Shown here piece by piece: positions 13,263 through 20,026 of a stretch of 64,000 nt of DNA. The position numbers were made by a program, and so were the translations under genes. The notes under the pieces were generated by a model. The model saw only the letters and a list, made by a program, of their open reading frames with translations, was not told the origin of the DNA and ran no database searches. The stretch comes from a virus, in the IMG/VR virus record IMGVR_UViG_3300022752_000015, positions 1 to 64,000 of that record; one strand, given 5' to 3'. Each line of letters starts with the position of its first letter. The first letter of the stretch is position 1.

Positions 13263-13510
13263 GATCCTCGACGATATTGGGATGCAGGGATGAGGAAACG
13301 GGCCACACACCAACCAATGTGACCGGTGGAGGAGAGGACCTTTGCATAGGTGATCTGCTCTCGGCCGATGGCGTCGGGAGTCTCCAGGAGTTCCACGATG
13401 ATTCCGAGCTGATACCTGCTGAAGATCGTGGAGGAATAGTAGAGGGATGGATCGGTGCAGAGATCCACGTAGCTTGGTGTGGTCACCATGTTACCAACCC
13501 TGAGGTCCAT
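13259..13510 (-). CDS. array mini-barrel protein, first gene of block 3
   Basis: 83 residues. MDLRVGNMVTTPS, long loop, Q-L-G-I-I-V-E, AKVLSSTGHIGWCVARFL. The ATG is at +1 of a class I promoter. Confidence 0.85.
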   Translation of the reverse strand: MDLRVGNMVTTPSYVDLCTDPSLYYSSTIFSRYQLGIIVELLETPDAIGREQITYAKVLSSTGHIGWCVARFLIPASQYRRGS

Positions 13511-13516
13511 GGTTTC

Positions 13517-13546
13517 ATTGTATCATGGGACGTGAGGGGATTTCAC
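13517..13546 (-). promoter_or_regulatory. class I promoter of array block 3
   Basis: GTGAAA (13541-13546), 18 bases, TACAAT (13517-13522), six bases, ATG at 13510. It lies just beyond the terminator of the preceding gene, giving a clean transcription boundary. Confidence 0.85.
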
Positions 13547-13552
13547 GGGATG

Positions 13553-13584
13553 AAAAACGACCGGGAGTGTTTAGTTCCCGGTCG
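13553..13584 (-). terminator. intrinsic terminator after LamG-like gene
   Basis: Perfect 9-bp stem (CGACCGGGA, 13558-13566, with TCCCGGTCG, 13576-13584) and a 9-base loop, followed on the minus strand by five T residues (13553-13557). It terminates the gene ending at 13621. Confidence 0.85.
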
Positions 13585-13620
13585 AAAACTAGGTTAAGTT
13601 TTTAGTTGTGATCAGATCAA

Positions 13621-14472
13621 TCAGATCGATATTCCATAACGAGAAGACAAGTAAGACAAGGTAGCGGCTCTTTCTGAGCTATCGTGTTCCTTCTTGTAGT
13701 AGATTATCTCAGCGATTTTGCCATCGAAGGATCCATTTCCCATCGTTACTTTGTTAACGGGGGATGGAAGAGCTGGAACTGCTCCTGAATTAAATGAATC
13801 AGTGATTGTTTGTGACACACCATTTACTGCTTGGAAGGCACTTCCTACAGTCCCGCCTTGCGAGATTTTTAGCTCTACAATTCTGGCAGTAGAATCTATA
13901 GAATAATTGTAAAGATTAGCCGCGTAACCCGTCTCCAAACCTAAACGTTTTGTGCCCCATTGATCTGCCAAAAATAGCGAAATCATGCTTTGCTGCTGGT
14001 AAGTACCTAATGTACCGTATGTGAATATCCTTTTGGGATCGCCCACATAATTGTCGATGGAAATAACCGCGTATATAGTTAATGCAGAATCTCCAGATAG
14101 GTATGCAGCAGGTGATGTCATAGCTAGGTATGAGCCATAAAATAATCCCCCAGGTCCTGATGATACGAAACTAACTGCCGGTTGATTATTGAAAGCTGCT
14201 ACTGAGGATAGGTAAGTAGGTGGTTGCATAGGTGCTGCAAATTCGCCTGGTACTGTTAGTACATCACCAGAAGCTGAACGATCAGCCCAGCTGTTGACTG
14301 CTGCACCGTTAGAAGAGCCTGCATCATCCGCTCTAAACCACGCGCCGAGCAGTGTCATTGGAGGCGATCCACCACCTCCACCGCCACCACCACCCGATGA
14401 TGTGATGCTTATACCACCACCAATTCCTGTAAATTTGATGGATCCGCCGGATCCTTTTGATACTATGGCCAT
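13621..14472 (-). CDS. LamG/concanavalin-like adhesin or tail-fibre protein
   Basis: 283 residues. A glycine-rich leader with a run of nine Gly (about residues 27-35) is followed by a beta-sandwich-type domain: LLGAWFRADDAG near 41, NSWADRSASGD near 60, LTIYAVISIDN near 130 and IAEIIYYKKEHDSSERAATLSYLSSRYG at the end. The layout matches LamG-like jelly-roll domains found on phage fibres and host adhesins (family knowledge). Base usage differs from its surroundings: GC dinucleotides are ordinary here but scarce on both sides. Has its own terminator and a GGAG site; a 9-bp inverted repeat precedes it. Confidence 0.7.
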   Translation of the reverse strand: MAIVSKGSGGSIKFTGIGGGISITSSGGGGGGGGGSPPMTLLGAWFRADDAGSSNGAAVNSWADRSASGDVLTVPGEFAAPMQPPTYLSSVAAFNNQPAVSFVSSGPGGLFYGSYLAMTSPAAYLSGDSALTIYAVISIDNYVGDPKRIFTYGTLGTYQQQSMISLFLADQWGTKRLGLETGYAANLYNYSIDSTARIVELKISQGGTVGSAFQAVNGVSQTITDSFNSGAVPALPSPVNKVTMGNGSFDGKIAEIIYYKKEHDSSERAATLSYLSSRYGISI

Positions 14473-14483
14473 AAAATCTCCAG

Positions 14484-14508
14484 ATTGAACAACCTAAATT
14501 TGTTCAAT
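14484..14508 (-). promoter_or_regulatory. inverted repeat in leader of LamG-like gene
   Basis: ATTGAACAA (14484-14492) and TTGTTCAAT (14500-14508) form a 9-bp inverted repeat with a 7-base spacer, directly upstream of the ribosome site of the gene starting at 14472. It could be an operator or a leader hairpin. It also contains TTGAAC, the -35 word of class II promoters, but no -10 at the right distance. Confidence 0.5.
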
Positions 14509-14542
14509 CAAATATAAATATCAGCAAAATTCAATGTTGAAT

Positions 14543-14743
14543 TCAATTTGACTCAACTCTTTCCATGTAATCCTCGTAGAACTGGTGTGTTTTTCCATCG
14601 GGTGTAAGGACCTCCACGATGTTGTCGAGGAATCGATCGGAGAAGAAGGTTCGTAGCACCACGTAGACCTGAGGTTCATCAGAGAACTTTACGAGTTCGC
14701 CGAGGAGGAGAGGTTCTCTCCATGTTTTAGGGGAGCGCTTCAT
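14543..14743 (-). CDS. array-type mini-barrel protein
   Basis: 66 residues from the ATG at 14743 (MKRSPKTWREPLLLGELVKFSD), ATGA overlap with its upstream partner. Start box about 14 residues in; V-Y-V-V-L, VEVLTPDGKTHQFYEDYMERV. The end strongly resembles 17432-17677 (VLTPEGKMYQFYDYEL). Confidence 0.8.
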   Translation of the reverse strand: MKRSPKTWREPLLLGELVKFSDEPQVYVVLRTFFSDRFLDNIVEVLTPDGKTHQFYEDYMERVESN

Positions 14744-14928
14744 TTTACAAGGTCCATGTAGTTTTCGGTTTCTTCCACTATTAAACCATCCTCGCAGAGT
14801 ACATACCACCAACGGTGTTGTTGATCACCCCACCAGTTGGTACGAGGAGATTCGTATAGAATTATACCAGTGAGAGGTTTTCCTTCACGACCTTCTTGAC
14901 GTCCCATGACCAAATCACCTGGTTTCAT
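14740..14928 (-). CDS. array-type mini-barrel protein
   Basis: 62 residues. MKPGDLVMGRQEG, L-T-G-I-I-L-Y and WYVLCEDGLIVEE. First gene of a two-gene operon behind a class I promoter with a 6-base leader. Confidence 0.8.
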   Translation of the reverse strand: MKPGDLVMGRQEGREGKPLTGIILYESPRTNWWGDQQHRWWYVLCEDGLIVEETENYMDLVK

Positions 14929-14940
14929 TTCTTCGATAAT

Positions 14941-14970
14941 AAGATAATATCCTCAAGCTGTTTATTTCAC
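14941..14970 (-). promoter_or_regulatory. class I promoter variant
   Basis: GTGAAA (14965-14970), 18 bases, TATCTT (14941-14946), ATG at 14928 twelve bases beyond, so a short leader is expected. Confidence 0.6.
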
Positions 14971-15011
14971 TTTTTCGGGAACTTATTGTTTCTCCGGTTT
15001 TCTAATGCATC

Positions 15012-16301
15012 ATGGCAAAAGAAGAAATTCTCAGTTTTGTTGGCAGTACAAGATCCGTTGAATTGAGGTTGGAATGGGGTAACTCAACCTTGAAGGTTGT
15101 TGATCTAGATCCTCCTAGGAACTTCACTGTTGGAAACACGATACACTGCGATCATCACCTTCCCATCGAACCGGTGGAAATCATTCATGTTGAAGGTGAT
15201 GATGTTTTTCTATGTGGAGAAAAGCTGGGTTTTGATGTTGAGAAAACCATTGAACATGGTGGTGTTACGTTCCGTGCTCGGTTGGGGGATAGAGGTGAGA
15301 AGGTTGTTGGCGGGTTTGAATTAGGAAATGGTGGGTGGTTCAATGGATTATCAGCTGTGATTCATGCCGCGTTCCTGGGTGTCATATTCTACTACAATCC
15401 CCTGTTGAATTCCACCGAAGATGGATCGATAACCGAGGAACAGAGGATTGTTTTATCTCAGTATCTTTCCACCGCGGCCGAGAGGGAGGAGAAGAGGATG
15501 GAATCCGAGGTGGAAAATGTTCTAAGCGGTGGTGAGGTTGGTGGAAGATCCAAAGGAAGTGAAGGAAACATGGGAAGTAGTTCCTCCAAACCTTCCAACT
15601 CACGTTACACGGTTGCAGGACCGAAGGATAATGTGGATCCACATGTATCGAAACAGGTTGCTCTAAAGGATGCTGAGAACTTTGGAATGGTTGGATTGTT
15701 GAGTTCCACCGGAGGAGATCCGAATTCTCCAACATCTCCTTGGGGTAGAGATGATTCTCTTGGAAATGATGCGGTGAGTTTCAATGGTTCACTTTGGGGT
15801 GATCAACCTGGGGATAACTTTGGTTCCAATGGATTGGGGCTTTCTGGGATAGGTGAAGGAAGTGGTGGGCCTGGTGAGGGGATAGGCGTTGGACCGAACA
15901 TTGGGGGTTTGGGGAACAACATTCATCATGGGTTTGGACCACCAGGAGTGTTATCGAAGAAGTATGTGCAGAAGGATATAAAGATGAGACCGAGTTCGAC
16001 CAGTGTATCAGGAAGAATTCCGCCTGAGGTAATACAGAGGATTATTCGCCAGAATTATGGGCGGTTCAGGGCGTGTTACGAAACGGGGTTGAGGAACAAC
16101 CCATCGTTGAGCGGAAGGGTTGCGGTGAGGTTTGTTGTAGGGCGAGATGGGTCAGTGGCGAGTGTTGGGAATGGTGGATCTGATCTACCTGACGGAGGGG
16201 TTGTGAATTGTGTGGTGAATTCCTTCAGAGGTCTGTCGTTTCCTGCCCCTGATGATGGAATCGTGTCTGTAGGATACTCAATACAGTTTTCACCGGGATG
16301 A
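15012..16301 (+). CDS. AgmX/GltJ-type protein with TonB-like C-terminal domain
   Basis: 429 residues. N-terminal about 105 residues form a beta-rich cytoplasmic segment that may be FHA-like. One membrane span follows (about 113-131, LSAVIHAAFLGVIFYYN), then a long Gly/Ser-rich low-complexity linker (about 170-325), then a C-terminal domain from about 338 (IPPEVIQRIIRQNYGRFRAC ... GRVAVRFVVGRDG ... SDLPDGGVVNCVV ... LSFPAPDDG). That domain is what I remember as the AgmX/PglI C-terminal domain of myxobacterial gliding and envelope proteins. It spans the periplasm from an inner-membrane anchor. In a phage this suggests capture from the host. No ribosome site; TCTAAT lies five bases before the ATG, so it too may be leaderless. 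Confidence 0.75.
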   Translation: MAKEEILSFVGSTRSVELRLEWGNSTLKVVDLDPPRNFTVGNTIHCDHHLPIEPVEIIHVEGDDVFLCGEKLGFDVEKTIEHGGVTFRARLGDRGEKVVGGFELGNGGWFNGLSAVIHAAFLGVIFYYNPLLNSTEDGSITEEQRIVLSQYLSTAAEREEKRMESEVENVLSGGEVGGRSKGSEGNMGSSSSKPSNSRYTVAGPKDNVDPHVSKQVALKDAENFGMVGLLSSTGGDPNSPTSPWGRDDSLGNDAVSFNGSLWGDQPGDNFGSNGLGLSGIGEGSGGPGEGIGVGPNIGGLGNNIHHGFGPPGVLSKKYVQKDIKMRPSSTSVSGRIPPEVIQRIIRQNYGRFRACYETGLRNNPSLSGRVAVRFVVGRDGSVASVGNGGSDLPDGGVVNCVVNSFRGLSFPAPDDGIVSVGYSIQFSPG

Positions 16302-16310
16302 TTGTTGACT

Positions 16311-16505
16311 TCATTGTAACTTCTTTAAGTGACGGCTAAAGTAGGTCTTCACCGTTCCATCTGGGAATAACAACGTGCAAGTGGACTTCCTGAGCTTCAC
16401 AGTTCTACCCGATCCCACGACGAGCAGGATCGGGTATTTTCCCTCTTTAATCCACGCCGAAGGAATGTTGAGCGTGACGAGTTCACCGACTTTGAACGAA
16501 TCCAT
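16311..16505 (-). CDS. array-type mini-barrel protein
   Basis: 64 residues. MDSFKVGELVTLN, Y-P-I-L-L-V-V, CTLLFPDGTVKTYFSRHLKKL. Convergent with the TonB-like gene. Starts one base after the stop of its upstream partner. Confidence 0.8.
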   Translation of the reverse strand: MDSFKVGELVTLNIPSAWIKEGKYPILLVVGSGRTVKLRKSTCTLLFPDGTVKTYFSRHLKKLQ

Positions 16506-16506
16506 G

Positions 16507-16719
16507 CTAACGATTGTGGACGATTATCTTGTTGTCGTCGACTCCTTCCCACACATCATACCAGAATCTCTTCTCATTATCCTCAAGCAGTTCAAAGGAA
16601 TATAGGATTGAATGTTTGCCGTGTAAATCTGAAGTGTCTTTGACGTTGAGGACAAGCCCATGGAACGTAAGGTTTGACGCCCACTCGTAGGTCACGAGGT
16701 CTCCAACGCGAACCTTCAT
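16507..16719 (-). CDS. array-type mini-barrel protein
   Basis: 70 residues. MKVRVGDLVTYEW, H-G-L-V-L-N-V, FELLEDNEKRFWYDVWEGV. ATGA overlap upstream. Confidence 0.8.
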   Translation of the reverse strand: MKVRVGDLVTYEWASNLTFHGLVLNVKDTSDLHGKHSILYSFELLEDNEKRFWYDVWEGVDDNKIIVHNR

Positions 16720-16964
16720 GACTTCTCGTAGGAAACCATGGAGAACTTGCTCATGGTGTGGATGCCGGTGGGGGTGAGGACCTGCACGAAGGTCTCATAT
16801 TTCCCAGGGATGACAATCGCTGGAAAGATCTCTGAATCGCTGACAAAACTCATGAGATCCTCGAGATAGTAGTTGCCACCCTTACAGCTGTTTTGAGCAT
16901 CTGTGCTTGGATACATCAAAGATCCCATAGGAACATCGAAGATGTAGGCGTCACGGAAGTGCAT
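16716..16964 (-). CDS. array-type mini-barrel protein, leaderless
   Basis: 82 residues from the ATG at 16964 (MHFRDAYIFDVPMGSLM), selected because a class I promoter puts it at +1; a start 12 codons upstream would lie within that promoter. P-A-I-V-I-P-G, VQVLTPTGIHTMSKFSMV follow. Confidence 0.75.
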   Translation of the reverse strand: MHFRDAYIFDVPMGSLMYPSTDAQNSCKGGNYYLEDLMSFVSDSEIFPAIVIPGKYETFVQVLTPTGIHTMSKFSMVSYEKS

Positions 16965-16970
16965 GTCTAT

Positions 16971-17000
16971 ATTGTATCGATCGTGTTGCAAAAATTGCAC
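16971..17000 (-). promoter_or_regulatory. class I promoter, GTGCAA sub-type
   Basis: GTGCAA (16995-17000), 18 bases, TACAAT (16971-16976), six bases, ATG at 16964. Confidence 0.8.
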
Positions 17001-17013
17001 GAATAAATCAGCA

Positions 17014-17424
17014 TCACTTCATGTTGAAAAGCGTCAGGCCTGACAGCGTGAGCAAGGTGGCCACGAGGTGCTTCAATTCGAACTCTTCGTTGAGGAAAGC
17101 TATCGACAGCACGGTCGTGATGACAGGTGAGGCAGATATCATCACCGAAAGTGCTCCTGTCGTGTTCGATGATTTCAATAGCATCCCAAACATCACAGCA
17201 CCACAGATGTGCAGACACGTGGTGATCACTGCGTAGATCACGCCTTGTGAATCTATGGACGAGTGTTTGGGCGCAAAATTGTACCATGCCGGGACCAGTG
17301 CCAGATAAATGAAAGCAGAGATGATCTGCATGTGGTAAGGATGAATTTTATCGACAGATAATTTTCGAAAGAACGCAGACAATCCGAAAGACAAAATTGT
17401 TGCTGCGATCAGTATGCGGTTCAT
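17014..17424 (-). CDS. half-size EamA/DMT-family membrane transporter
   Basis: 136 residues with five predicted membrane spans (about 2-20, 34-50, 61-82, 91-111, 120-133). The fourth and fifth, SVMISASPVITTVLSIAFLN-EE and LVATLLTLSGLTLF, are typical of the EamA domain of drug/metabolite transporters. Normal EamA proteins have two such domains; this has one and would act as a dimer. Substrate cannot be read from sequence. Probably inserted in the host inner membrane. TATAAG lies six bases before the ATG, so it may be leaderless, but no matching -35 is visible. Unusual cargo for a phage. Confidence 0.75.
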   Translation of the reverse strand: MNRILIAATILSFGLSAFFRKLSVDKIHPYHMQIISAFIYLALVPAWYNFAPKHSSIDSQGVIYAVITTCLHICGAVMFGMLLKSSNTTGALSVMISASPVITTVLSIAFLNEEFELKHLVATLLTLSGLTLFNMK

Positions 17425-17431
17425 TGGATTC

Positions 17432-17677
17432 TTATATTAACACATTTTTTAGATAATTTTCGTCAGAAGCAAGAGTTAACTCATAATCATAAAATTGGTA
17501 CATCTTGCCTTCAGGTGTCAAGACGTCGCATATCATACGTTTATAGTCAGCCACACGCTGCTCTTCCTTGTAAACATTTAACACCACGAAGACAGAATCA
17601 TTCCAATGCGGGAGGATGTTGTCATATCCAAACCACATAGGATCTATTCTGACGAGGTCTCCTAACTTTAATTTCAC
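17432..17677 (-). CDS. array-type mini-barrel protein, GTG start
   Basis: 81 residues, GTG at 17677 (KLKLGDLVRIDPM). S-V-F-V-V-L-N-V, CDVLTPEGKMYQFYDYEL. Near relative of 14543-14743 at its C-terminus. Confidence 0.8.
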   Translation of the reverse strand: MKLKLGDLVRIDPMWFGYDNILPHWNDSVFVVLNVYKEEQRVADYKRMICDVLTPEGKMYQFYDYELTLASDENYLKNVLI

Positions 17678-17681
17678 TGCT

Positions 17682-17924
17682 CTATATTTTTTCTAAGATT
17701 GCTGTTTTTGTCCATCCTGTCGTTCCGTCTGACAGCATTAAAAAAATGTTGTGTTGCCTTAAGTACACCACAAGCATTATGTCACCAGGTCGTATTATGC
17801 TCGTTACATCTAGAGAAGAGTCTTCGTAGTCTGGGCCTGCCCATAGAACATATCCCATCTTGAACGATGGATTGTCATTTTTGAATATGACTAGATCGCC
17901 GATCTCGATGGGATCGTGACACAC
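17682..17924 (-). CDS. array-type mini-barrel protein with doubled start box
   Basis: 80 residues. EIGDLVIFKNDN near the start and a second box, IIRPGDIMLVVYL, near residue 43, then IFLMLSDGTTGWTKTAILEKI. The repeated Gly-Asp box suggests an internal rearrangement. ATAAATA lies just upstream on this strand. Confidence 0.75.
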   Translation of the reverse strand: MCHDPIEIGDLVIFKNDNPSFKMGYVLWAGPDYEDSSLDVTSIIRPGDIMLVVYLRQHNIFLMLSDGTTGWTKTAILEKI

Positions 17925-17966
17925 ATAAATTAAGTATTTATCGAATATCGATTTTCATCGAAAAAT

Positions 17967-18197
17967 TTAGTGTAAAGTCTCTTTAGCAAACGTATAAGGA
18001 GCAGTAGACACTAGAGGTGAAATCGTAGTTCCATCGTATACCCAGGGAACATGTGGAGCTGCATCATCATGATTTTTGTTTAAAAGTCTAACAACATCAT
18101 GGATGTAATCCAATTTGGAACTTATTTCAAAAACGTCCACGGCGGTGCCATGCTTGTCGACGACAAAGATAAAAGGAAGCGGAACGACTATTTGCAA
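17967..18197 (-). CDS. small hypothetical protein
   Basis: 76 residues. Hydrophobic start (QIVVPLPFIFVVD) too short for a confident membrane span, then a polar C-terminal half. Overlaps the upstream coiled-coil gene by 10 bases. No family recognised. Confidence 0.6.
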   Translation of the reverse strand: MQIVVPLPFIFVVDKHGTAVDVFEISSKLDYIHDVVRLLNKNHDDAAPHVPWVYDGTTISPLVSTAPYTFAKETLH

Positions 18198-18388
18198 TTT
18201 TTTACCTCTAGTTCGATTTTTTGTCGCAGTTTTTTCAATCTCTCAACAGAATCATAATCTGCGTATTCTAGTTCGACGCCGATCGCAATGTTGACTGTTT
18301 CATTCGCCTCTTTTAGGAGGCTGACTAGATTTTCGATCCTTACCTTGAGCTCATCTCTTTCAATGATGACTTTATCCAACGCCTTCAT
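18188..18388 (-). CDS. small coiled-coil protein
   Basis: 66 residues from the ATG at 18388 (MKALDKVIIERDELK). A TTG 14 codons upstream would overlap the nuclease gene and is an alternative. Heptad-like leucines through residues 5-35 and again near the end suggest a two-helix coiled coil. Position next to the nuclease hints at a partner role, unproven. Confidence 0.65.
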   Translation of the reverse strand: MKALDKVIIERDELKVRIENLVSLLKEANETVNIAIGVELEYADYDSVERLKKLRQKIELEVKNCK

Positions 18389-18410
18389 AGTATTACAACT
18401 TAATTTATCA

Positions 18411-19115
18411 TCACAAGTCGTTTTTTTCAATAATAGAAGAAAAAATTGCTTTCTTAAAGTCTCTTACGACATTCTCGTGTTGTTTAGAGAGCATCGTGGT
18501 CTCGCCCGCCTTCCCGCTGCCATACCATGTGCCGACAGGGCACAGAGAAAACCACGTTTTATGAACTCGTTTATCGTCTCTTGGAAATCCTTTCCAGGTG
18601 GTATCGGTCCCAACAAACAGCATGATCGAATTGGGATCTAGGCCTGCAGCTTTGAACTCTTCAATCCTTTTCAAGAAATCGCCTTCCCATTCCTTACGAC
18701 GGCGCCCTAAAGACGTTTTGCACTCCACGATCAATTTTAGTTTTTCGTCTTTCCAAATTCCAACGTCAGGTTTTCGATATCCTGATGGCAACTTCACGTT
18801 TTTCTCTGAAGACACTTGAAATCCAAGATGCCTCATCGTAGGTTGTCTGATAAATGAATCAACAAGCATGTTGACAGACTCAGTCACGATCTCTGATAAA
18901 GCGGGTTCTTTTGCTCTGCCAAGAGTCTCTGACAATGCGCGGACCCGAAGAGCAGAAGTATCCAGATATTTGCATAATGATGACTGTAATTGATCTTCAG
19001 ACAATCTCAAGTCTGCCGCCAAGTCGCAGGCCGTTGCATAGTTCAACAATTCCTGTGTGGGCTGGATCTGCTTGTAGCTGAAATTCCGCTTGATTCTTTC
19101 GACCAATGATTCCAT
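18411..19115 (-). CDS. PD-(D/E)XK nuclease-like protein
   Basis: 234 residues. The C-terminal half has KPDVGIWKDEKL (D117) followed by LIVECKTSLG (E131, K133), the D-x13-E-x-K signature of restriction-endonuclease-fold enzymes, plus a nearby Arg/Lys-rich patch. The N-terminal 90 residues are helical. Could be a phage restriction enzyme-like nuclease used on host DNA or in recombination. No methyltransferase is seen nearby, which argues against a classical restriction-modification pair within this window. Confidence 0.7.
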   Translation of the reverse strand: MESLVERIKRNFSYKQIQPTQELLNYATACDLAADLRLSEDQLQSSLCKYLDTSALRVRALSETLGRAKEPALSEIVTESVNMLVDSFIRQPTMRHLGFQVSSEKNVKLPSGYRKPDVGIWKDEKLKLIVECKTSLGRRRKEWEGDFLKRIEEFKAAGLDPNSIMLFVGTDTTWKGFPRDDKRVHKTWFSLCPVGTWYGSGKAGETTMLSKQHENVVRDFKKAIFSSIIEKNDL

Positions 19116-19129
19116 CTTTTCCTCTTACG

Positions 19130-19360
19130 TCAGCAAGGATTGTTTCGATAATATTGGATCAATTGGAGTATTTTTTCCATCTCTAAATCGTCACAATCCT
19201 TATAGGATCTTCCTAGCCTAGCTTTCAGGCGTTCCCAAATGTGGGCATATGAGTTGCGCTGCTTCAAAAATTTGCAAGGAGGTAAGCGACCTTTAAGATG
19301 ATCTCCTGCTTCACGAGCAGCCTTGCGAACGATTTCTTGATTCTCCTTGGACAACCCCAT
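19130..19360 (-). CDS. small hypothetical helical protein
   Basis: 76 residues from the ATG at 19360 (MGLSKENQEIVRKA). Another ATG three codons upstream lies inside the -10 box of a class I promoter and would not be on the mRNA. Basic, helical, two Cys residues, ends YYRNNPC. No family recognised. Confidence 0.65.
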   Translation of the reverse strand: MGLSKENQEIVRKAAREAGDHLKGRLPPCKFLKQRNSYAHIWERLKARLGRSYKDCDDLEMEKILQLIQYYRNNPC

Positions 19361-19367
19361 GCATTTC

Positions 19368-19397
19368 ATTGTAACACGTCAAGGTGTCAGATTTCAT
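19368..19397 (-). promoter_or_regulatory. class I promoter variant
   Basis: ATGAAA (19392-19397), 18 bases, TACAAT (19368-19373), ATG at 19360 seven bases beyond. Confidence 0.6.
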
Positions 19398-19731
19398 GAA
19401 CATGAAGCATGTTTATTTCGTAGACAAATCCGCTACCAGAGGCTGCAGTAACGTACCAGTAATTTGCTCCCATTTTTCTTGACAGAAAGACTGTCGTCAC
19501 GACGTCACCAAAAGAAAAATATCCTAAGGGGTGTTGTATGTCATTGTCTGCAACCCAGTACGGTACTAAATCATATGCGATGATTGCAAGATCTCCAGGA
19601 TTAAATTTAGATTTTTTTTCATCTATTTTTTTTTGACGTTCGTTGTAACATTTCTCTGAACAGAAATTCCCGTTCTCGCCACAGATCACGAATGTGTTCG
19701 GAATCACGTTCGAACATTTCTTCTTGCTCAT
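19387..19731 (-). CDS. zinc knuckle plus mini-barrel protein
   Basis: 114 residues. An N-terminal Cys cluster (C6, C17, C24, C28; FCSEKCYNERQKK) resembles a treble-clef zinc site. It is fused to an array-type barrel with start box KFNPGDLAIIAYD near 42, then G-D-V-V-T-T-V-F and SGFVYEINMLHV. TAGGAT lies six bases before the ATG, so it may be leaderless, but the -35 is poor. The only fusion of a zinc knuckle to this barrel in the window. Confidence 0.75.
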   Translation of the reverse strand: MSKKKCSNVIPNTFVICGENGNFCSEKCYNERQKKIDEKKSKFNPGDLAIIAYDLVPYWVADNDIQHPLGYFSFGDVVTTVFLSRKMGANYWYVTAASGSGFVYEINMLHVHEI

Positions 19732-19757
19732 AATTTGATCCTATCATATTATAAGAA

Positions 19758-19961
19758 TTACTGCGTGGCAAAAGGCATCAAAAGTTCAATCGGTACGTTT
19801 TTCACCGTACCATCAAATGTCAAAACTTTGGCGGATCTGCACGTTGCGGGTTGATTTGGATACGACAATATGATCACCATACGACGGTTCAGGTTAGCTG
19901 ACGTGCCGTCTGAATTTTCGTACGCGTCGGTGTAATCCCAGGCAAGGTCACCGAGTTCCAT
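19758..19961 (-). CDS. array-type mini-barrel protein
   Basis: 67 residues from the ATG at 19961 (MELGDLAWDYTDA). R-M-V-I-I-L-S, AKVLTFDGTVKNVPIELL. Starts in frame further upstream overlap the divergent late-type promoter and lack the box at their N-terminus. Confidence 0.75.
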   Translation of the reverse strand: MELGDLAWDYTDAYENSDGTSANLNRRMVIILSYPNQPATCRSAKVLTFDGTVKNVPIELLMPFATQ

Positions 19962-19963
19962 AT

Positions 19964-19973
19964 ACATAAATAT
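19964..19973 (+). promoter_or_regulatory. late-promoter-like motif before lysozyme
   Basis: ACATAAATAT, close to the T4 late consensus TATAAATA. It occurs again before the fibre gene and near 25240. Transcription from here would leave a leader of roughly 45 bases carrying GAGGAGG for the gene at 20027. Confidence 0.5.
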
Positions 19974-20026
19974 TGAATCAGCAAAAATTCGCAAGTGAAT
20001 TATATTTATTTTTGAGGAGGTTTGTC

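Larger units (their letters stand above)
1987..13510 (-). other. tandem array of SH3/KOW-like mini-genes (about 45 copies)
   Basis: Blocks at 1987-7602, 9316-12360 and 12653-13510 consist almost entirely of one divergent gene family, interrupted by unrelated small genes at 7641-9311 and 12332-12619. Members are 57-110 codons. Shared landmarks are the start box M-K/R-x-G-D/S-L-V/I, a middle G-I/V-I/V-L/I-E strand, K-V-L, and a closing G-x-I/V-G-W-x4-5-L-E-x-V/L. The pattern fits a five-stranded SH3/KOW-type barrel (known folds), assigned by eye. Pairwise identity is mostly low outside the landmarks, so the array is old or fast-evolving. Each block starts at a class I promoter. Confidence 0.8.

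Noticed and set aside
1987-13510. CRISPR-like or satellite DNA repeat
   Set aside because: The repetition is at protein level with poor DNA identity, each unit is an open coding frame, and there are no constant-length spacers.
14513-14520. TATAAATA on the plus strand as a late promoter
   Set aside because: No plus-strand gene begins within about 490 bases and the minus-strand gene beside it has no such motif in the right direction.
18411-19115. Restriction-modification system
   Set aside because: A nuclease signature is present but no DNA methyltransferase or specificity gene is nearby.
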